A stretch of 64,000 nt of DNA from Acidaminobacter sp. (GCA_009881125.1 WXFH01000001.1:62001-126000); one strand, 5' to 3'; shown: positions 24,911 to 34,545, counted from the stretch's first letter. Program-made: numbers and translations. Notes: generated by a model from the letters alone, not told the origin.

Positions 24911-26320
24911 TTACACTTCATAGAATTCCTTCGGATCCGCCACAATAACACGGGTGTTTGGCAGTCTGCTTTCCATTTCTTCAGCGAAGGCATGGCTTCT
25001 TGGGGCTTCGCCATGGTTGATGAAAAGGTGGCTCAAATGCGGCTCGAGAGGCTCCAGCCAGTTGTCCAGGGCGGCCTGATCCGCGTGGCCCGAATAACCT
25101 TCGACGAATTCGATGCGGGCATTGACCTTTATAGGATCGTTGAAGAGGTGGATGTCCTTCAGGCCATCTTTCAACGCCCGACCCAGAGTACCTTCTGCTT
25201 GGAATCCAATGAACACCAGCGTGGTCTCTCGCTTCCAAAGATAATGCTTCAAATGGTGGCGGATTCTGCCGGCTTCACACATGCCGCTGGCGGAGATAAT
25301 AACTTTAGACTTGGGTGAGCGGTCCAGTGCCATTGAGGCTTCGTGCTCAGAGACATAGGTGACATTAGGCGCATCGAAAGGATTTTCGGGACTCTTGACT
25401 TTTGCGGCGACCTCCGGCCTGTAGTAGTCGGCAAACTTTTCGTAAATCCCGGTCGCGTGAATGGCAAGCGGACTGTCTACAAAGATGGGGATGTCGTAAA
25501 AGTCATCCAGTCGGTCTAAACTGACATAGTGGGCTTTTAGTTCAAAAATGATTTCCTGCGTTCTGCCTACTGCGAAAGATGGGATTAGGACTGTGCCGCC
25601 CTTCTCCATGGTTTCTTCAATGATTTCCGCCAGCTGCGAAGCCCGGCGCCGCGTGTTGTGGTGGTATTCCAGACCGTAGGTGGACTCGATGACGACGGCC
25701 TGTGCCGGTTCAGGATGATCCGCGGCAGGGAGCATAGGATTATTGCCTGAGCCAAGATCACCTGAAAAGAGAATAGATTTCAGCAAACCGTCCTCAAGCC
25801 ATTCAATCCTGACAGAGGATGAGCCGAGGAGATGACCGGCATCAAAGTATTCAAAGGTCAGGGCTTCAGATACCTGGTGCTTTTTTCTGTAAGGCATAGG
25901 GTACAAATAGGGAACGGTTTCCTCCGCGTCATCAAAGGAATACAGGGGTTCGACCTCGTCAAGTCCGGCGCGCATCCGCTTTCTGTTTTCCCATTCGTTT
26001 TCTTCCTCGTGAATTTTTCCGCTGTCCTTCATGAGGATTTCTGCGAGCGCTGCAGTGGGATAGGTACAGAAGATTTTGCCTCTGAAACCCTGCTTATAAA
26101 GGAGAGGCAAGCGTCCGGAGTGGTCGATATGGGCATGGGTCAGAATGACAAAATCGATTTCCGATGCTTTGAAATCCAGTGGCTGGTAGTTTTGTCGAAC
26201 AATGATCTCATCCCCCTGGAACTGCCCAAAATCCACGAGAAACTTATGTCCTGCGCCTTCCAGCAAACACCCTGAGCCCGTGACCTGGCCGGCAGCGCCA
26301 AGAAATCTGATTTTCACCAT
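24911..26320 (-). CDS. MBL-fold beta-CASP ribonuclease-like hydrolase (COG1236)
   Basis: A 469-residue metallo-beta-lactamase/beta-CASP protein related to CPSF73/YSH1. Metal motifs: HAHIDHSG (motif 2), DAGHLLGSS (motif 3 His), FSGDLG (motif 4 Asp), then the beta-CASP insert with motif A region VIESTYG, motif B ISASGMCEAGRIRHHL, and the C-terminal GYSGHADQ with the last His. Such enzymes cleave RNA, and some bacterial members have endo- and 5' exonuclease activity. The start is ATG 26320 after AAAGGGG. It is monocistronic. Family certain; the RNA substrate is unknown. Confidence 0.88.
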   Translation of the reverse strand: MVKIRFLGAAGQVTGSGCLLEGAGHKFLVDFGQFQGDEIIVRQNYQPLDFKASEIDFVILTHAHIDHSGRLPLLYKQGFRGKIFCTYPTAALAEILMKDSGKIHEEENEWENRKRMRAGLDEVEPLYSFDDAEETVPYLYPMPYRKKHQVSEALTFEYFDAGHLLGSSSVRIEWLEDGLLKSILFSGDLGSGNNPMLPAADHPEPAQAVVIESTYGLEYHHNTRRRASQLAEIIEETMEKGGTVLIPSFAVGRTQEIIFELKAHYVSLDRLDDFYDIPIFVDSPLAIHATGIYEKFADYYRPEVAAKVKSPENPFDAPNVTYVSEHEASMALDRSPKSKVIISASGMCEAGRIRHHLKHYLWKRETTLVFIGFQAEGTLGRALKDGLKDIHLFNDPIKVNARIEFVEGYSGHADQAALDNWLEPLEPHLSHLFINHGEAPRSHAFAEEMESRLPNTRVIVADPKEFYEV

Positions 26321-26491
26321 AAACGCCCCTTTCAAATTATAGTCAATAATTTTGTGTGAATTGGGTAAAAAGTAGAGTACAACACAAAAATTCGGTAAAA
26401 TGATATTACGCTATTTGTTATACCCAGTACACAGAGAAATTCCCGTTTTTACATCTTAAACGGAACATTTTCACACCAGTTAAAAGGACTA

Positions 26492-26500
26492 TGGTATAAT
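26492..26500 (+). promoter_or_regulatory. Extended -10 promoter of the nitroreductase gene
   Basis: TGGTATAAT lies 38 bases before the ATG. A TTCACA (26470-26475) is too far (19 bases) to be a good -35. Confidence 0.5.
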
Positions 26501-26538
26501 TTTGTACAGTGTATGAATACTTTAATGAGGTGATTCGG

Positions 26539-27444
26539 ATGAAAATGATCAAAGTCATGGAAAAACGCAAAACGATTCGCGAGTACAAAGATGCAGCACT
26601 ATCCGCCAATATAATGAATCATGTCCGCGAGACCATCACGAGCATACCTCCCCTCACTGAGACGGCCACCGTCGAAATTGGCGTTCTTCAGGATGGCAGC
26701 AGTGTTTATAAAGCACTTGACGGTATTGTAGGATATCACGGCATTATGATCAAAGCGCCTCATTATCTCGTCATGATGTGTGAAGACCGCGAAGAGAATT
26801 TCATTGCGGCAGGGCACGCGGGAGAGTGGCTAAGCCTCGAACTTACCAAAATTGATCTTGGAAGCTGCTGGCTTCAGACGGCAGCAAAAAGTGACCTTGT
26901 CAAAGAGAAGCTAGGGATTCAGAGTGAACTGGTAGTCGCGTCCATCCTCGCTTTTGGCGAACCAAAGGGCGGCACCAGACTTTCAAGGATTTACGACGCT
27001 TCAGGGGATCATTCAGCTTCTGCATTGACTAAATTTGGCTATCCGTACATCGACGCCTCCTATAAGGATGAGTCTCACAGCGACCGGTTGTCGATCAGCG
27101 AAATCGTATACAACAAAACCTTCGGCAATATCATGTCGCTGGATGAGATTGAGCAGCTAGGCTTCGAAGAAGTATTTTTCTATATGCGTTTTGCGCCATC
27201 CTGGGGGAACTTACAGCCGTGGAGATTCGTCTTACAACCAGACAGGCTGATTTTGGCCATGAAGCGCAACGAGACTCTCGAAGCGCACACGGGTCTGATC
27301 GACGCCGGAATCGCTATGCTCTATCTGGACAGCGCCATGAAGAGCAAGGGCTTTTCCGGAAACTGGCTTGTCGGTGAAACGCAGTGCGCTGAAAAAGCTA
27401 TGATTCCTGGAGACTATTGGATCGCAGGCTGTTATAAGTTTTAG
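26539..27444 (+). CDS. Putative nitroreductase, TM1586 type
   Basis: A 301-residue protein built of two nitroreductase-like halves in one chain, as in the Thermotoga TM1586 family. The first half has the N-terminal VMEKRKTIREYKD, typical of FMN nitroreductases, and GEWLSLELTKIDLGSCWLQT. The second half repeats the theme (IVYNKTFGNI, FAPSWGNLQPWRF, LIDAGIAMLYLDSAMKSKG), with SWGNLQPW corresponding to the SGxNxQPW FMN-binding motif. The physiological substrate is unknown. The start is ATG 26539, with GAGGTGATTCGG before it. It has its own extended -10 promoter. The family call is reasonable. Confidence 0.75.
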   Translation: MKMIKVMEKRKTIREYKDAALSANIMNHVRETITSIPPLTETATVEIGVLQDGSSVYKALDGIVGYHGIMIKAPHYLVMMCEDREENFIAAGHAGEWLSLELTKIDLGSCWLQTAAKSDLVKEKLGIQSELVVASILAFGEPKGGTRLSRIYDASGDHSASALTKFGYPYIDASYKDESHSDRLSISEIVYNKTFGNIMSLDEIEQLGFEEVFFYMRFAPSWGNLQPWRFVLQPDRLILAMKRNETLEAHTGLIDAGIAMLYLDSAMKSKGFSGNWLVGETQCAEKAMIPGDYWIAGCYKF

Positions 27445-27547
27445 AATTTCTTTAATACTAAAAACCTGAAATTCTGCAGTTTGAAAACAATCAGTCTCAG
27501 AGCCCATTTGGTGTCCCGGGAAGACAGGCAAAAGGAGGATTGCTGCA

Positions 27548-28861
27548 ATGATGACCTGGAGTCTAAAGAAGACCACCGCATCAGAACGGCACACGCATAA
27601 ACTGCCAAAAATCCTGATCACGGCCATATTGTTATTGGTCATGGCGATCAGCAGCACCTATGCCTATGGTGTTGACATTGATGCAGAGAAACCCTATACC
27701 ATCCTTGAAACCTATTACTCTCAACTGCCCGAAGACCTGTCAGTGACACTCAAATATGACAGATACCCAGCGCCGGAGCACTACGTCGTGATGTTGAACG
27801 GAACGACCAACATCCGCAGTAAACCCGGACTCGACGGCAAAATTATCAAAAAAGCTCAGCTCAACGAAAAAATTTCAGTCATTCAAAAAGTGGAAGGCCG
27901 CAAGTGGAGCAGCACCAGCAGTCCTTACTGGTACCGCGTCTACTGGAAAGACGTCAACGGCATGAACCGTTTTGGCTTCATCACAGCGGATCTTGCGACG
28001 AAGAGGGAATTCCAGTTTGACAAAATGTTTGCTGAGCTGCTGCACCTTGAAAAGAATGTCAACGGAAAGAGAACGGGCTATATTGACAACTTCAGAAATG
28101 TTAACGGCGCGCCGCCTTTGTTCCAGGGACAATATGCCCAGGACAACTACGGTATCGAGCGCTATCAAGCCGCACCCGGCTATAAGGAGCCGAACACGTC
28201 GTCGACCTTCAGATATATCCAGGACGGCCGGCTGGTGGACATTTTGGGTGAGTCTGGCAGCTTCTACAAGGTCAATGTCATTGACCTGAGGGAGACCTTC
28301 TATATTCCTAAGAAGTATATCACCGAAAGAAATTCGATTCAGGAACTGAAGCAGACTATCGTCATTGACAGAAAAAATCAGAACGAAGGCGTCTTCGAGA
28401 AAATCGACGGCAAATGGCATATGATTTCCTATGTTTATGCGACGACAGGCGCCCAGGACAAGTATCGCTATCCAACAGACCTTGGGGACTTTATGGCGAT
28501 CTACACTCGAGATAAGTTTCTTTATCTGGATGACGAGACCAAAGAGCTTGCAGGGTATGCGCCCTATGCCATCCGCTTTAATGGCGGGGCCTTCATTCAC
28601 GGCGTGCCGGTCAACTACACGCTGGTCAGACAGCGCGTCGTCATCTCGCCGGCTGTTTACGACGCTGAGGGCAATGTTGTCACGCCGGCGGTGACTGCAG
28701 TCAGGATCGTCGACTATAAGGATCCGGGCATGATAGAATTCTCTTCAGGCCTTGGAACTGTACCGCGATCCCATAAATGTGTGAGGAACTACACCAGCCA
28801 CGCGAAATTCCTGTATGACTGGATTAATATTGGCGAAGCTTCCGTCATCGTCATTGAATAG
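27548..28861 (+). CDS. Exported SH3-like / L,D-transpeptidase (YkuD) protein
   Basis: A 437-residue exported protein. A basic N terminus and hydrophobic helix (about 20-38, ending STYAYG) act as signal or anchor. An SH3-like domain starts near 80 (VMLNGTTNIRSKPG). A YkuD-type transpeptidase domain occupies about 275-437: IRFNGGAFIHGVP supplies the conserved His, and GTVPRSHKCVRN the catalytic Cys. The usual SHGC is SHKC here. These enzymes form 3-3 cross-links in peptidoglycan or attach proteins to it. ATG 27548 follows AGGAGG by 9 bases. A terminator follows at 29081. The domain call is good; catalytic competence is inferred. Confidence 0.82.
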   Translation: MMTWSLKKTTASERHTHKLPKILITAILLLVMAISSTYAYGVDIDAEKPYTILETYYSQLPEDLSVTLKYDRYPAPEHYVVMLNGTTNIRSKPGLDGKIIKKAQLNEKISVIQKVEGRKWSSTSSPYWYRVYWKDVNGMNRFGFITADLATKREFQFDKMFAELLHLEKNVNGKRTGYIDNFRNVNGAPPLFQGQYAQDNYGIERYQAAPGYKEPNTSSTFRYIQDGRLVDILGESGSFYKVNVIDLRETFYIPKKYITERNSIQELKQTIVIDRKNQNEGVFEKIDGKWHMISYVYATTGAQDKYRYPTDLGDFMAIYTRDKFLYLDDETKELAGYAPYAIRFNGGAFIHGVPVNYTLVRQRVVISPAVYDAEGNVVTPAVTAVRIVDYKDPGMIEFSSGLGTVPRSHKCVRNYTSHAKFLYDWINIGEASVIVIE

Positions 28862-29080
28862 CATCGACAAAAGGTGCTGACGGAAAAGGTCGCGTGATAT
28901 GAGTGAATGGAAGACAAAAAGATTATGTAAAACAAACAAACGAATGACCATCGACAGAAATGGGATGGGTATGATAAAATTTAAACGAAATAGCAGGTTC
29001 GGCAGAGCATGTGCCCAATCTTTTAATAGAAGTTTATAGCTGATCATACCTGCAACGACATAAGAAATTAACTACACCAT

Positions 29081-29123
29081 CTGAAGGCAGGAAGCCTGAA
29101 AAGTGTTTCCTGTCTTCAGTTTT
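29081..29123 (+). terminator. Terminator between the transpeptidase and glycosidase-like genes
   Basis: CTGAAGGCAGGAA/TTCCTGTCTTCAG stem with one G-T pair, then TTTTG. It is only about 25 bases upstream of the next gene, so it could alternatively be an attenuator in that gene's leader. The 28862-29080 stretch holds no other feature that I can see. Confidence 0.65.
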
Positions 29124-29145
29124 GTAGTCAAGGATGAGGTGGCCT

Positions 29146-30711
29146 GTGTTTAAATTGAGTAGTGAAGTGAGAAAATCGGATGCGCAAAAACGTCCATACC
29201 GGCGATGTGTTGGTATTTTGGCCGGCGCGCTCGCAGTCCTGACATTGGGCGCATGCAGCGCGACTCCGGCTCAGGAGGCGGTGAACGGTTTTGGGGATGC
29301 TTTTAAATCCGGCCAGGTCATAACGACTGCGGAACATGCCTTGATCGCGAGCAACCTGAATATCCGGGATGCCATACATAAAGGTCGTGCAGTTCTAGAG
29401 GCGAAGCTGAGAGAAGAGATTTTAAAGAATACGGTGTATGTCAAGGCAGACAATAAGTCTGTCTATGCCGCTGAAAGCTTGGCAGAGCCCGCTGCAGGCA
29501 ACTTTAAGAAAGGTACATCCTTTTACGTGGTGAGCAGGAAGGCTGCGGCTAATGGGTCAGGCGAGCTGCTTCAAGTAAAGCGGGCTTATGAGGATGCCGC
29601 AACCCTGGGATGGATGGATTCCAACGGACTCGCGGCCTCCAGGTCAGAGCTGATCCAGTCACCTTACGCGGGTGCTGACTACGAGGCGTTTGTGCGGCCT
29701 TATGAATATCCTGAAAATCCAAGGGTCAAGGTCAAGGGGGTCTACGTCACCGGACATTCGGCGGCGGGTGCTAAGCTTGAGCAGCTGATTCAGCTGGCGG
29801 ACACTACGGACATCAATGCTTTTGTCATTGACGTTCTGGACGACAACGGACACCTGCTTTTTAAGAGTGATAAGGCAGAAGAATTCGTTCCGGGTGTCAA
29901 CGATAAAGTTTATATCAAGGACATGGAAGCCTTCATTAAGCGCCTGAAGGAAAAGGACATTTACCTGATTGCCAGAATTGTCACCTTCAAATCGCCAAAG
30001 TTCGCAAAGGCACATCCTGAACGCGCGATCACGGTCCGCGCTACCGGTCAGCCCTATGTAGGCAATGATAAAATTCTTTGGGTATCCCCTCACGACCGCA
30101 TGCTTTGGGATTATAACGTTTCAGTGGCGGAAGAGGCGGCGAGGCTCGGCTTTGACGAAATCCAGTTCGACTACGTGCGCTTTCCGGCGTCGAACGGCGG
30201 CAAGCTTGACGCTTCTCTGGACTACAGAAATCCCGAAAATGAGACCAAAACCGCGGCCATTCAGAAGTTTCTCGTCTATGCCCACGAACGGCTGAGTCCT
30301 CTTGGCGTCTATACGGCAGCAGACGTCTTTGGCTGGGCGGCGTCCTCCCAGAATGACGTCGGCATAGGACAGCACTGGGAAGCCATCTCCAATGTCGTAG
30401 ACTACCTTTGTCCAATGATGTACCCAAGCCATTATGGTCCGGGCAATTACGGCTTTGCTGTTCCGGACGCAAACCCCTACGGCGTCATTGATAAGGGGAT
30501 CAAGGATTCCCTGGACCGCAACCTCAACATAGAAACGCCTGGCACGCTCCGCCCGTGGATTCAGGACTTTACCGCAACCTGGGTCAGAGGCCACATCCGC
30601 TATGGTGAAGTTGAACTCAGGGCTCAAATTGAGGCGTTGAAGGCAAACGGGGTGGATGAATATCTCCTTTGGAACGCAGGCAACAGTTATACGTCAGGCG
30701 CGTTGAAATGA
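29146..30711 (+). CDS. Putative glycoside-hydrolase-like lipoprotein (DUF4015/COG1306)
   Basis: About 521 residues. The N terminus is basic, then a hydrophobic stretch ends in the lipobox LGAC (Cys37), so the mature protein is probably a lipoprotein outside the membrane. An SH3-like segment (about 100-170) precedes the DUF4015 TIM-barrel domain, starting VKGVYVTGHSAAG with FVIDVLDDNG, continuing EIQFDYVRFP, TAADVFGWAAS and LCPMMYPSHYG, and ending YLLWNAGN. This is the pattern of the putative GHL13-type glycosyl hydrolases; a substrate has not been fixed. The start is GTG 29146 with GAGGTGG four bases upstream; an ATG at 29134 directly abuts AAGG. Domain well supported, activity inferred. Confidence 0.78.
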   Translation: MFKLSSEVRKSDAQKRPYRRCVGILAGALAVLTLGACSATPAQEAVNGFGDAFKSGQVITTAEHALIASNLNIRDAIHKGRAVLEAKLREEILKNTVYVKADNKSVYAAESLAEPAAGNFKKGTSFYVVSRKAAANGSGELLQVKRAYEDAATLGWMDSNGLAASRSELIQSPYAGADYEAFVRPYEYPENPRVKVKGVYVTGHSAAGAKLEQLIQLADTTDINAFVIDVLDDNGHLLFKSDKAEEFVPGVNDKVYIKDMEAFIKRLKEKDIYLIARIVTFKSPKFAKAHPERAITVRATGQPYVGNDKILWVSPHDRMLWDYNVSVAEEAARLGFDEIQFDYVRFPASNGGKLDASLDYRNPENETKTAAIQKFLVYAHERLSPLGVYTAADVFGWAASSQNDVGIGQHWEAISNVVDYLCPMMYPSHYGPGNYGFAVPDANPYGVIDKGIKDSLDRNLNIETPGTLRPWIQDFTATWVRGHIRYGEVELRAQIEALKANGVDEYLLWNAGNSYTSGALK

Positions 30712-30799
30712 TGAATCACCTGTTGGCCGATGAGATCCAGATTGAATTTGCGACCATCGGCAGGGCTTAAAAAAGAATGAATCACGTGGAGGGATGGAA

Positions 30800-31444
30800 A
30801 TGGACATAAAATCAGGCAAGGACTATGCGGAAATGCTGCTTTCCATAGGCGCTGTCAGCATTAGGGGAGAGGATGCTTTGTTTACCTGGGCATCCGGGAT
30901 CAAGTCCCCAATTTATTGTGACAACAGGCTGGTCATTGGTTACCCGGACATCAGAAAGAGCATTGCCCGGGGGATTGCGCAGAAGATGACTGCAGATTTC
31001 GGGGCGGATTTCGACCTTGTCGCCGCAACAGCAACTGCAGGCATTCCTCATGGCGCGTGGGTCAGCGACATTCTGGAGAAACCCATGGTCTATGTCCGTT
31101 CGAGCCAGAAAGAGCACGGCAAGGGTAATCAGATCGAGGGGCCTTACAAGGCTGGGCAGCGCGTGCTCCTCGTGGAAGATCTTTTGTCCACCGGCGGCAG
31201 CTCGCTGAAATGCGTTGAGGCGCTGGAGGCGGAGGGCCTGGAGGTGCTCAAGATATACGGCATTTTCAACTACGGCTTTGAGTCCATGAAGCTCAGATTA
31301 GCAGAGCGCAATATGCCTTATGAAACCCTGACGGATTACCCGACGCTGCTGGAGCTGCTCCGCGACCAGGGGAAACTGACCCGGGAAGAGGCAGAGCGTC
31401 TTGCGCTGTTCAGCGATAATCCGAGAATTTTTACGGAAGACTAA
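30800..31444 (+). CDS. pyrE: Orotate phosphoribosyltransferase
   Basis: A 214-residue OPRTase of the long bacterial type; it makes orotidine 5'-phosphate from orotate and PRPP in pyrimidine synthesis. Substrate-contact loop FTWASGIKSPIYCDNRL, the flexible-loop region RSSQKEHGKGNQIEG and the PRPP motif VLLVEDLLSTGGSS are all present. The start is ATG 30800, 7 bases after GGAGG; ATG 30794 touches the ribosome binding site. No other pyr genes are adjacent, and its promoter is not obvious. Confident. Confidence 0.95.
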   Translation: MDIKSGKDYAEMLLSIGAVSIRGEDALFTWASGIKSPIYCDNRLVIGYPDIRKSIARGIAQKMTADFGADFDLVAATATAGIPHGAWVSDILEKPMVYVRSSQKEHGKGNQIEGPYKAGQRVLLVEDLLSTGGSSLKCVEALEAEGLEVLKIYGIFNYGFESMKLRLAERNMPYETLTDYPTLLELLRDQGKLTREEAERLALFSDNPRIFTED

Positions 31445-31496
31445 AGGGTGCTCCATGGCGGTGCCTGAAGATCCGGAATTAAACACGTATTTGCAG

Positions 31497-31522
31497 GGAG
31501 CGCAGGCGCGCTCCTTTTGCTT
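31497..31522 (+). terminator. Terminator of pyrE
   Basis: GGAGCGC/GCGCTCC stem with AGGC loop, followed by TTTTGCTTTG. Confidence 0.65.
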
Positions 31523-31587
31523 TGAGCGGTGTCTTTAATAAGTGCCTTGAAGTTGAAGGCGCCAAGGTGTTACCTGTCAAAGGGTTG

Positions 31588-31596
31588 TGGTATAAT
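31588..31596 (+). promoter_or_regulatory. Extended -10 promoter of trmB
   Basis: TGGTATAAT ends 19 bases before the ATG, leaving a leader of only about 12 bases that still holds the GGAGGG site. TGTTAC 17 bases upstream is a poor -35. Confidence 0.5.
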
Positions 31597-31615
31597 CTCT
31601 CTGGAGGGATTCAAC

Positions 31616-32290
31616 ATGCGTATGAGAAAAAAGCCCGGGACGGACGAGAAACTGTCGGTCAAAGGTGAATTGTTAATCAAAAAGCCGGAAGAATTTAAAG
31701 GCCGTTGGCATAAGGCCTTTTCAAATGATATGCCTGTCCATCTTGAGCTGGGGTGCGGCAAAGGCCAGTTTGTCACGGGGCTCGCAGCCCGTTACCCCAA
31801 CCTCAATTTTGTGGCGGTGGAAATCAAGGGTGAAGTCATCCTGCAGGCCATAGAGCGCGCGGAAGCTCAGGGCCTTTCCAATATCAGGTTTATCCACGGG
31901 AATATTCGAGAGCTGGACACGTGGTTCGCACCGGATGAGGTGTCGCATCTCTATCTGAATTTCAGCGATCCGTGGCCCAAAGGCCGTCACGACAAGCGCC
32001 GCCTGACCCATCACAGGTTCCTGAAGAGCTATTCAAAGATTTTGTCTGCCGATGGTTGGGTGCACGTCAAAACCGACAACCGCGACCTCTTTGAATTCAC
32101 CCTCAATCAGTGCTTCGACCTGAACCTCAAGCTCAGAAACCTTTCCCTCGACCTGCACGGCATTTTGCCGCGGGGCAAGTTCGAGCGAAGCGCGCCGGAG
32201 GGCATCATCACGACGGAGTATGAGGATCGTTTCACCAGGCTGGGCATGCCCATCCACTATGTGGAGATCAGTCTCAAGTCTCTGAAATAA
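31616..32290 (+). CDS. trmB: tRNA (guanine-N7-)-methyltransferase
   Basis: A 224-residue class I methyltransferase that makes m7G46 in the tRNA variable loop using SAM. Motif I HLELGCGKGQFV, FVAVEIKGEV, and the family signature NFSDPWPKGRHDKRRLTH with the active-site Asp, then EFTLNQ and TTEYEDRF, all fit. The start is ATG 31616 after TGGAGGG; the frame extends upstream but crosses its own promoter. cls and lspA follow closely on the same strand. Firm. Confidence 0.95.
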   Translation: MRMRKKPGTDEKLSVKGELLIKKPEEFKGRWHKAFSNDMPVHLELGCGKGQFVTGLAARYPNLNFVAVEIKGEVILQAIERAEAQGLSNIRFIHGNIRELDTWFAPDEVSHLYLNFSDPWPKGRHDKRRLTHHRFLKSYSKILSADGWVHVKTDNRDLFEFTLNQCFDLNLKLRNLSLDLHGILPRGKFERSAPEGIITTEYEDRFTRLGMPIHYVEISLKSLK

Positions 32291-32328
32291 CCATAATTGA
32301 ATTCAAACGAAGGAGGTTGCGAATAGAC

Positions 32329-33888
32329 ATGGACAAAATCCTGAGAAGAAGCATCGTCGCTTTGGTGTTGATTGCTGTGGGCGCTTTGGTCTTTGAAGCG
32401 TATGTCCTACTGATGCAGAGCGCCTTCTTTGAGCAGGCTTTTTTGGGGGGGCTCAAAACCTTTATCAACTGGGGCTTTGCCATCTATATTTTTTTGGTGG
32501 GCATTGTTATTTTGATTGAGAACAAGAATCCGTCCAAGACCATCTCCTGGCTGCTGGTGCTCTATTTGCTGCCTTTTGTGGGATTTGTCTTCTACATTCT
32601 CTTTGGCGGGCACTATCGCGACAGATACAGGGTGAGGCAAAAGCGCAGCGGTGACTATCCGAGGTCCAACATGGAAAATGCCGCCGAAATTCAGAAGGAA
32701 ATCATTGACTACATTGAATTGTTCCGAGGTGAAGCGGACGCTGTCAATAACCGCATGATCAATCTGCTGCTTCGAAATTCCAATTCGCCCTTCACCATCA
32801 ACAACAGGGTGGAGATTCTGACCAACGGAGAGGCGACGTTTGAGCGCATCTTCGAGCGCATAGAACAGGCCCGGAATCATGTACATGTCGAATTTTTCAT
32901 TATTAGGAATGATATTCTGGGCAACCAGTTTAAGGAGCTTCTGATCCGAAAGGCCAGGGAAGGCGTGCGTGTCCGGCTCATCTATGACAGCGTAGGGTGC
33001 TGGAAGCTGGGAAAAGGCTACGTTCAAGACTTGAAGGACAATGGCTGTGAAGTCTGCCCGTTTTTTCCGGTGACCTTTCCGGTGTTGTCCAGGGAGCTGA
33101 ATTACAGAAACCATCGGAAAATAGTCATTGTGGATGGCCATACGGGCTTCCTGGGTGGCCACAATGTCGGAGATGAGTATCTGGGCAAAAAGCATCTGGG
33201 CTTTTGGAGGGATACGCACATCATGATGGAGGGCGAATCGGTCTACTCGCTCCAGGACATTTTTCTGAACGACTGGGCCTTCGTCTCGGGTATGGATGTC
33301 AAGCCTGAGGGAATGTTTCCGAAGCTTTCTAACTATGGCGAGACCATGACCCAAGTGATCTCCAGCGGCCCGGACTCAAACTGGAAGACGATCCTGCAGG
33401 CGTATTTCGCCATGATCTCCTCGGCAGAGGACAGGATCTGGATCACGTCGCCCTATCTGGTGCCCGAGGAAAGCCTGAAAATGGGGCTGATCACCGCGGC
33501 ACTCAGCGGGATCGACGTCAGAATTATCATCCCGTCAAAGCCGGACCATTTCTTTGTCTTCTGGTCGACGCAGGATAATATAGAGGAGCTTTTGGAGGCC
33601 GGCGTCAAAGTCTACGAGTACCAGAACGGCTTTATTCACAGCAAGGTACTGCTCATGGACGGCGTGGCGGCAACTGTTGGCACAGCCAACCTGGACATTC
33701 GCAGTCTGGAAATGAATTTTGAGGTGAACGCCTTTATCTACGATCCGGAAGTGGTGCGCAGGCTGGAAGCGGATTTTTACAGAGACATGGAGGACAGCGT
33801 ATTGCTGGACTATGACGTATTCAAGAAAAGGCCGTTCCGCAGAAAATTGCTTGAAGCTGTGGGCAGGCTGGTGTCGCCGCTGCAATAG
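32329..33888 (+). CDS. cls: Cardiolipin synthase
   Basis: A 519-residue phospholipase-D-type phosphatidyltransferase that condenses two phosphatidylglycerols to cardiolipin at the membrane. Two N-terminal membrane helices (about 8-30 and 38-60) and the PLDNc segment with ISWLLVLYLLPFVGFVFY are followed by two HKD motifs: HRKIVIVDG (about 260) and HSKVLLMDG (about 436), each with GGHN or GTAN downstream. The start is ATG 32329 with GGAGG 12 bases upstream; a TTG abutting that site is unlikely. Likely cotranscribed with lspA 17 bases downstream. Confident. Confidence 0.92.
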   Translation: MDKILRRSIVALVLIAVGALVFEAYVLLMQSAFFEQAFLGGLKTFINWGFAIYIFLVGIVILIENKNPSKTISWLLVLYLLPFVGFVFYILFGGHYRDRYRVRQKRSGDYPRSNMENAAEIQKEIIDYIELFRGEADAVNNRMINLLLRNSNSPFTINNRVEILTNGEATFERIFERIEQARNHVHVEFFIIRNDILGNQFKELLIRKAREGVRVRLIYDSVGCWKLGKGYVQDLKDNGCEVCPFFPVTFPVLSRELNYRNHRKIVIVDGHTGFLGGHNVGDEYLGKKHLGFWRDTHIMMEGESVYSLQDIFLNDWAFVSGMDVKPEGMFPKLSNYGETMTQVISSGPDSNWKTILQAYFAMISSAEDRIWITSPYLVPEESLKMGLITAALSGIDVRIIIPSKPDHFFVFWSTQDNIEELLEAGVKVYEYQNGFIHSKVLLMDGVAATVGTANLDIRSLEMNFEVNAFIYDPEVVRRLEADFYRDMEDSVLLDYDVFKKRPFRRKLLEAVGRLVSPLQ

Positions 33889-33905
33889 CAAACAAGGAGG
33901 GAAAC

Positions 33906-34364
33906 ATGATTTATTGGGGTTTGATTATCGTCATTATTGCCGTTGACCAGTGGTCGAAGCAGCTGGCGATCAGCAAGTTGTTGCCGGTACGTTCCATTGA
34001 ATTGATACCGGATGTGTTTCATTTGACGTTTACGCGCAATACCGGCGCGGCGTTCAGTATTTTGAGGGATAAGCAGCTGATCCTGATCATCTTCACTTCG
34101 CTGGTGATCCTGTTCATGATTGGGCTGCTGTACCGTCAGATCAAGAACGGCAGTTCAGTGCTTCTCCTGCTGTCGCTGGCCATGATCATAGGCGGCGCCT
34201 TAGGCAATCTGATCGACCGGATGCGCTACAATTACGTGGTCGACTTCTTCGACTTCACGTTGATCAATTTCGCGGTCTTTAATATAGCGGACATTTTTAT
34301 AACGGTGGGGACCGTTGCGCTGATGCTCTATGTGATTGTGGATGGGAAGGCGCTAGATTTTTGA
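33906..34364 (+). CDS. lspA: Lipoprotein signal peptidase (signal peptidase II)
   Basis: A 152-residue, four-helix membrane aspartyl peptidase that removes the signal peptide from diacylglyceryl-prolipoproteins. The two catalytic aspartates are in GNLIDRM and FNIADIFI; TRNTGAAFSIL is also conserved. ATG 33906 follows AAGGAGG. It is last in the trmB-cls-lspA run; several lipoproteins in the window (PrsA-like, glycosidase-like) are probable clients. Firm. Confidence 0.95.
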   Translation: MIYWGLIIVIIAVDQWSKQLAISKLLPVRSIELIPDVFHLTFTRNTGAAFSILRDKQLILIIFTSLVILFMIGLLYRQIKNGSSVLLLLSLAMIIGGALGNLIDRMRYNYVVDFFDFTLINFAVFNIADIFITVGTVALMLYVIVDGKALDF

Positions 34365-34463
34365 AAAAGGAAATAGGGATCTGATACCAATTTCCACTTT
34401 GGCTAAAGCTGCTCATTGTGATCCTCAAGTTTTTGATCCCAATGACATGAATTAAACAAAAAC

Positions 34464-34489
34464 AAAAAGCGGGCCGCGGCCCGCTTTTT
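34464..34489. terminator. Bidirectional terminator between lspA and the aminotransferase
   Basis: AAAAAGCGGGCC/GGCCCGCTTTTT, 12-bp perfect stem with a two-base centre. Confidence 0.9.
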
Positions 34490-34545
34490 CACATGTCTGG
34501 ACTGTTTTTATTTGACGTCAGGCTCCTGCTTCAATAACTTGAGTC

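Noticed and set aside
24678..24923. 81-codon frame over the 55-bp palindrome
   Set aside because: It translates through the palindrome and terminator, has no ribosome binding site and no homology that I recognise.
28862..29080. Small gene in the gap after the L,D-transpeptidase
   Set aside because: Only short frames without ribosome binding sites; the longest one is antisense to the transpeptidase gene's end.
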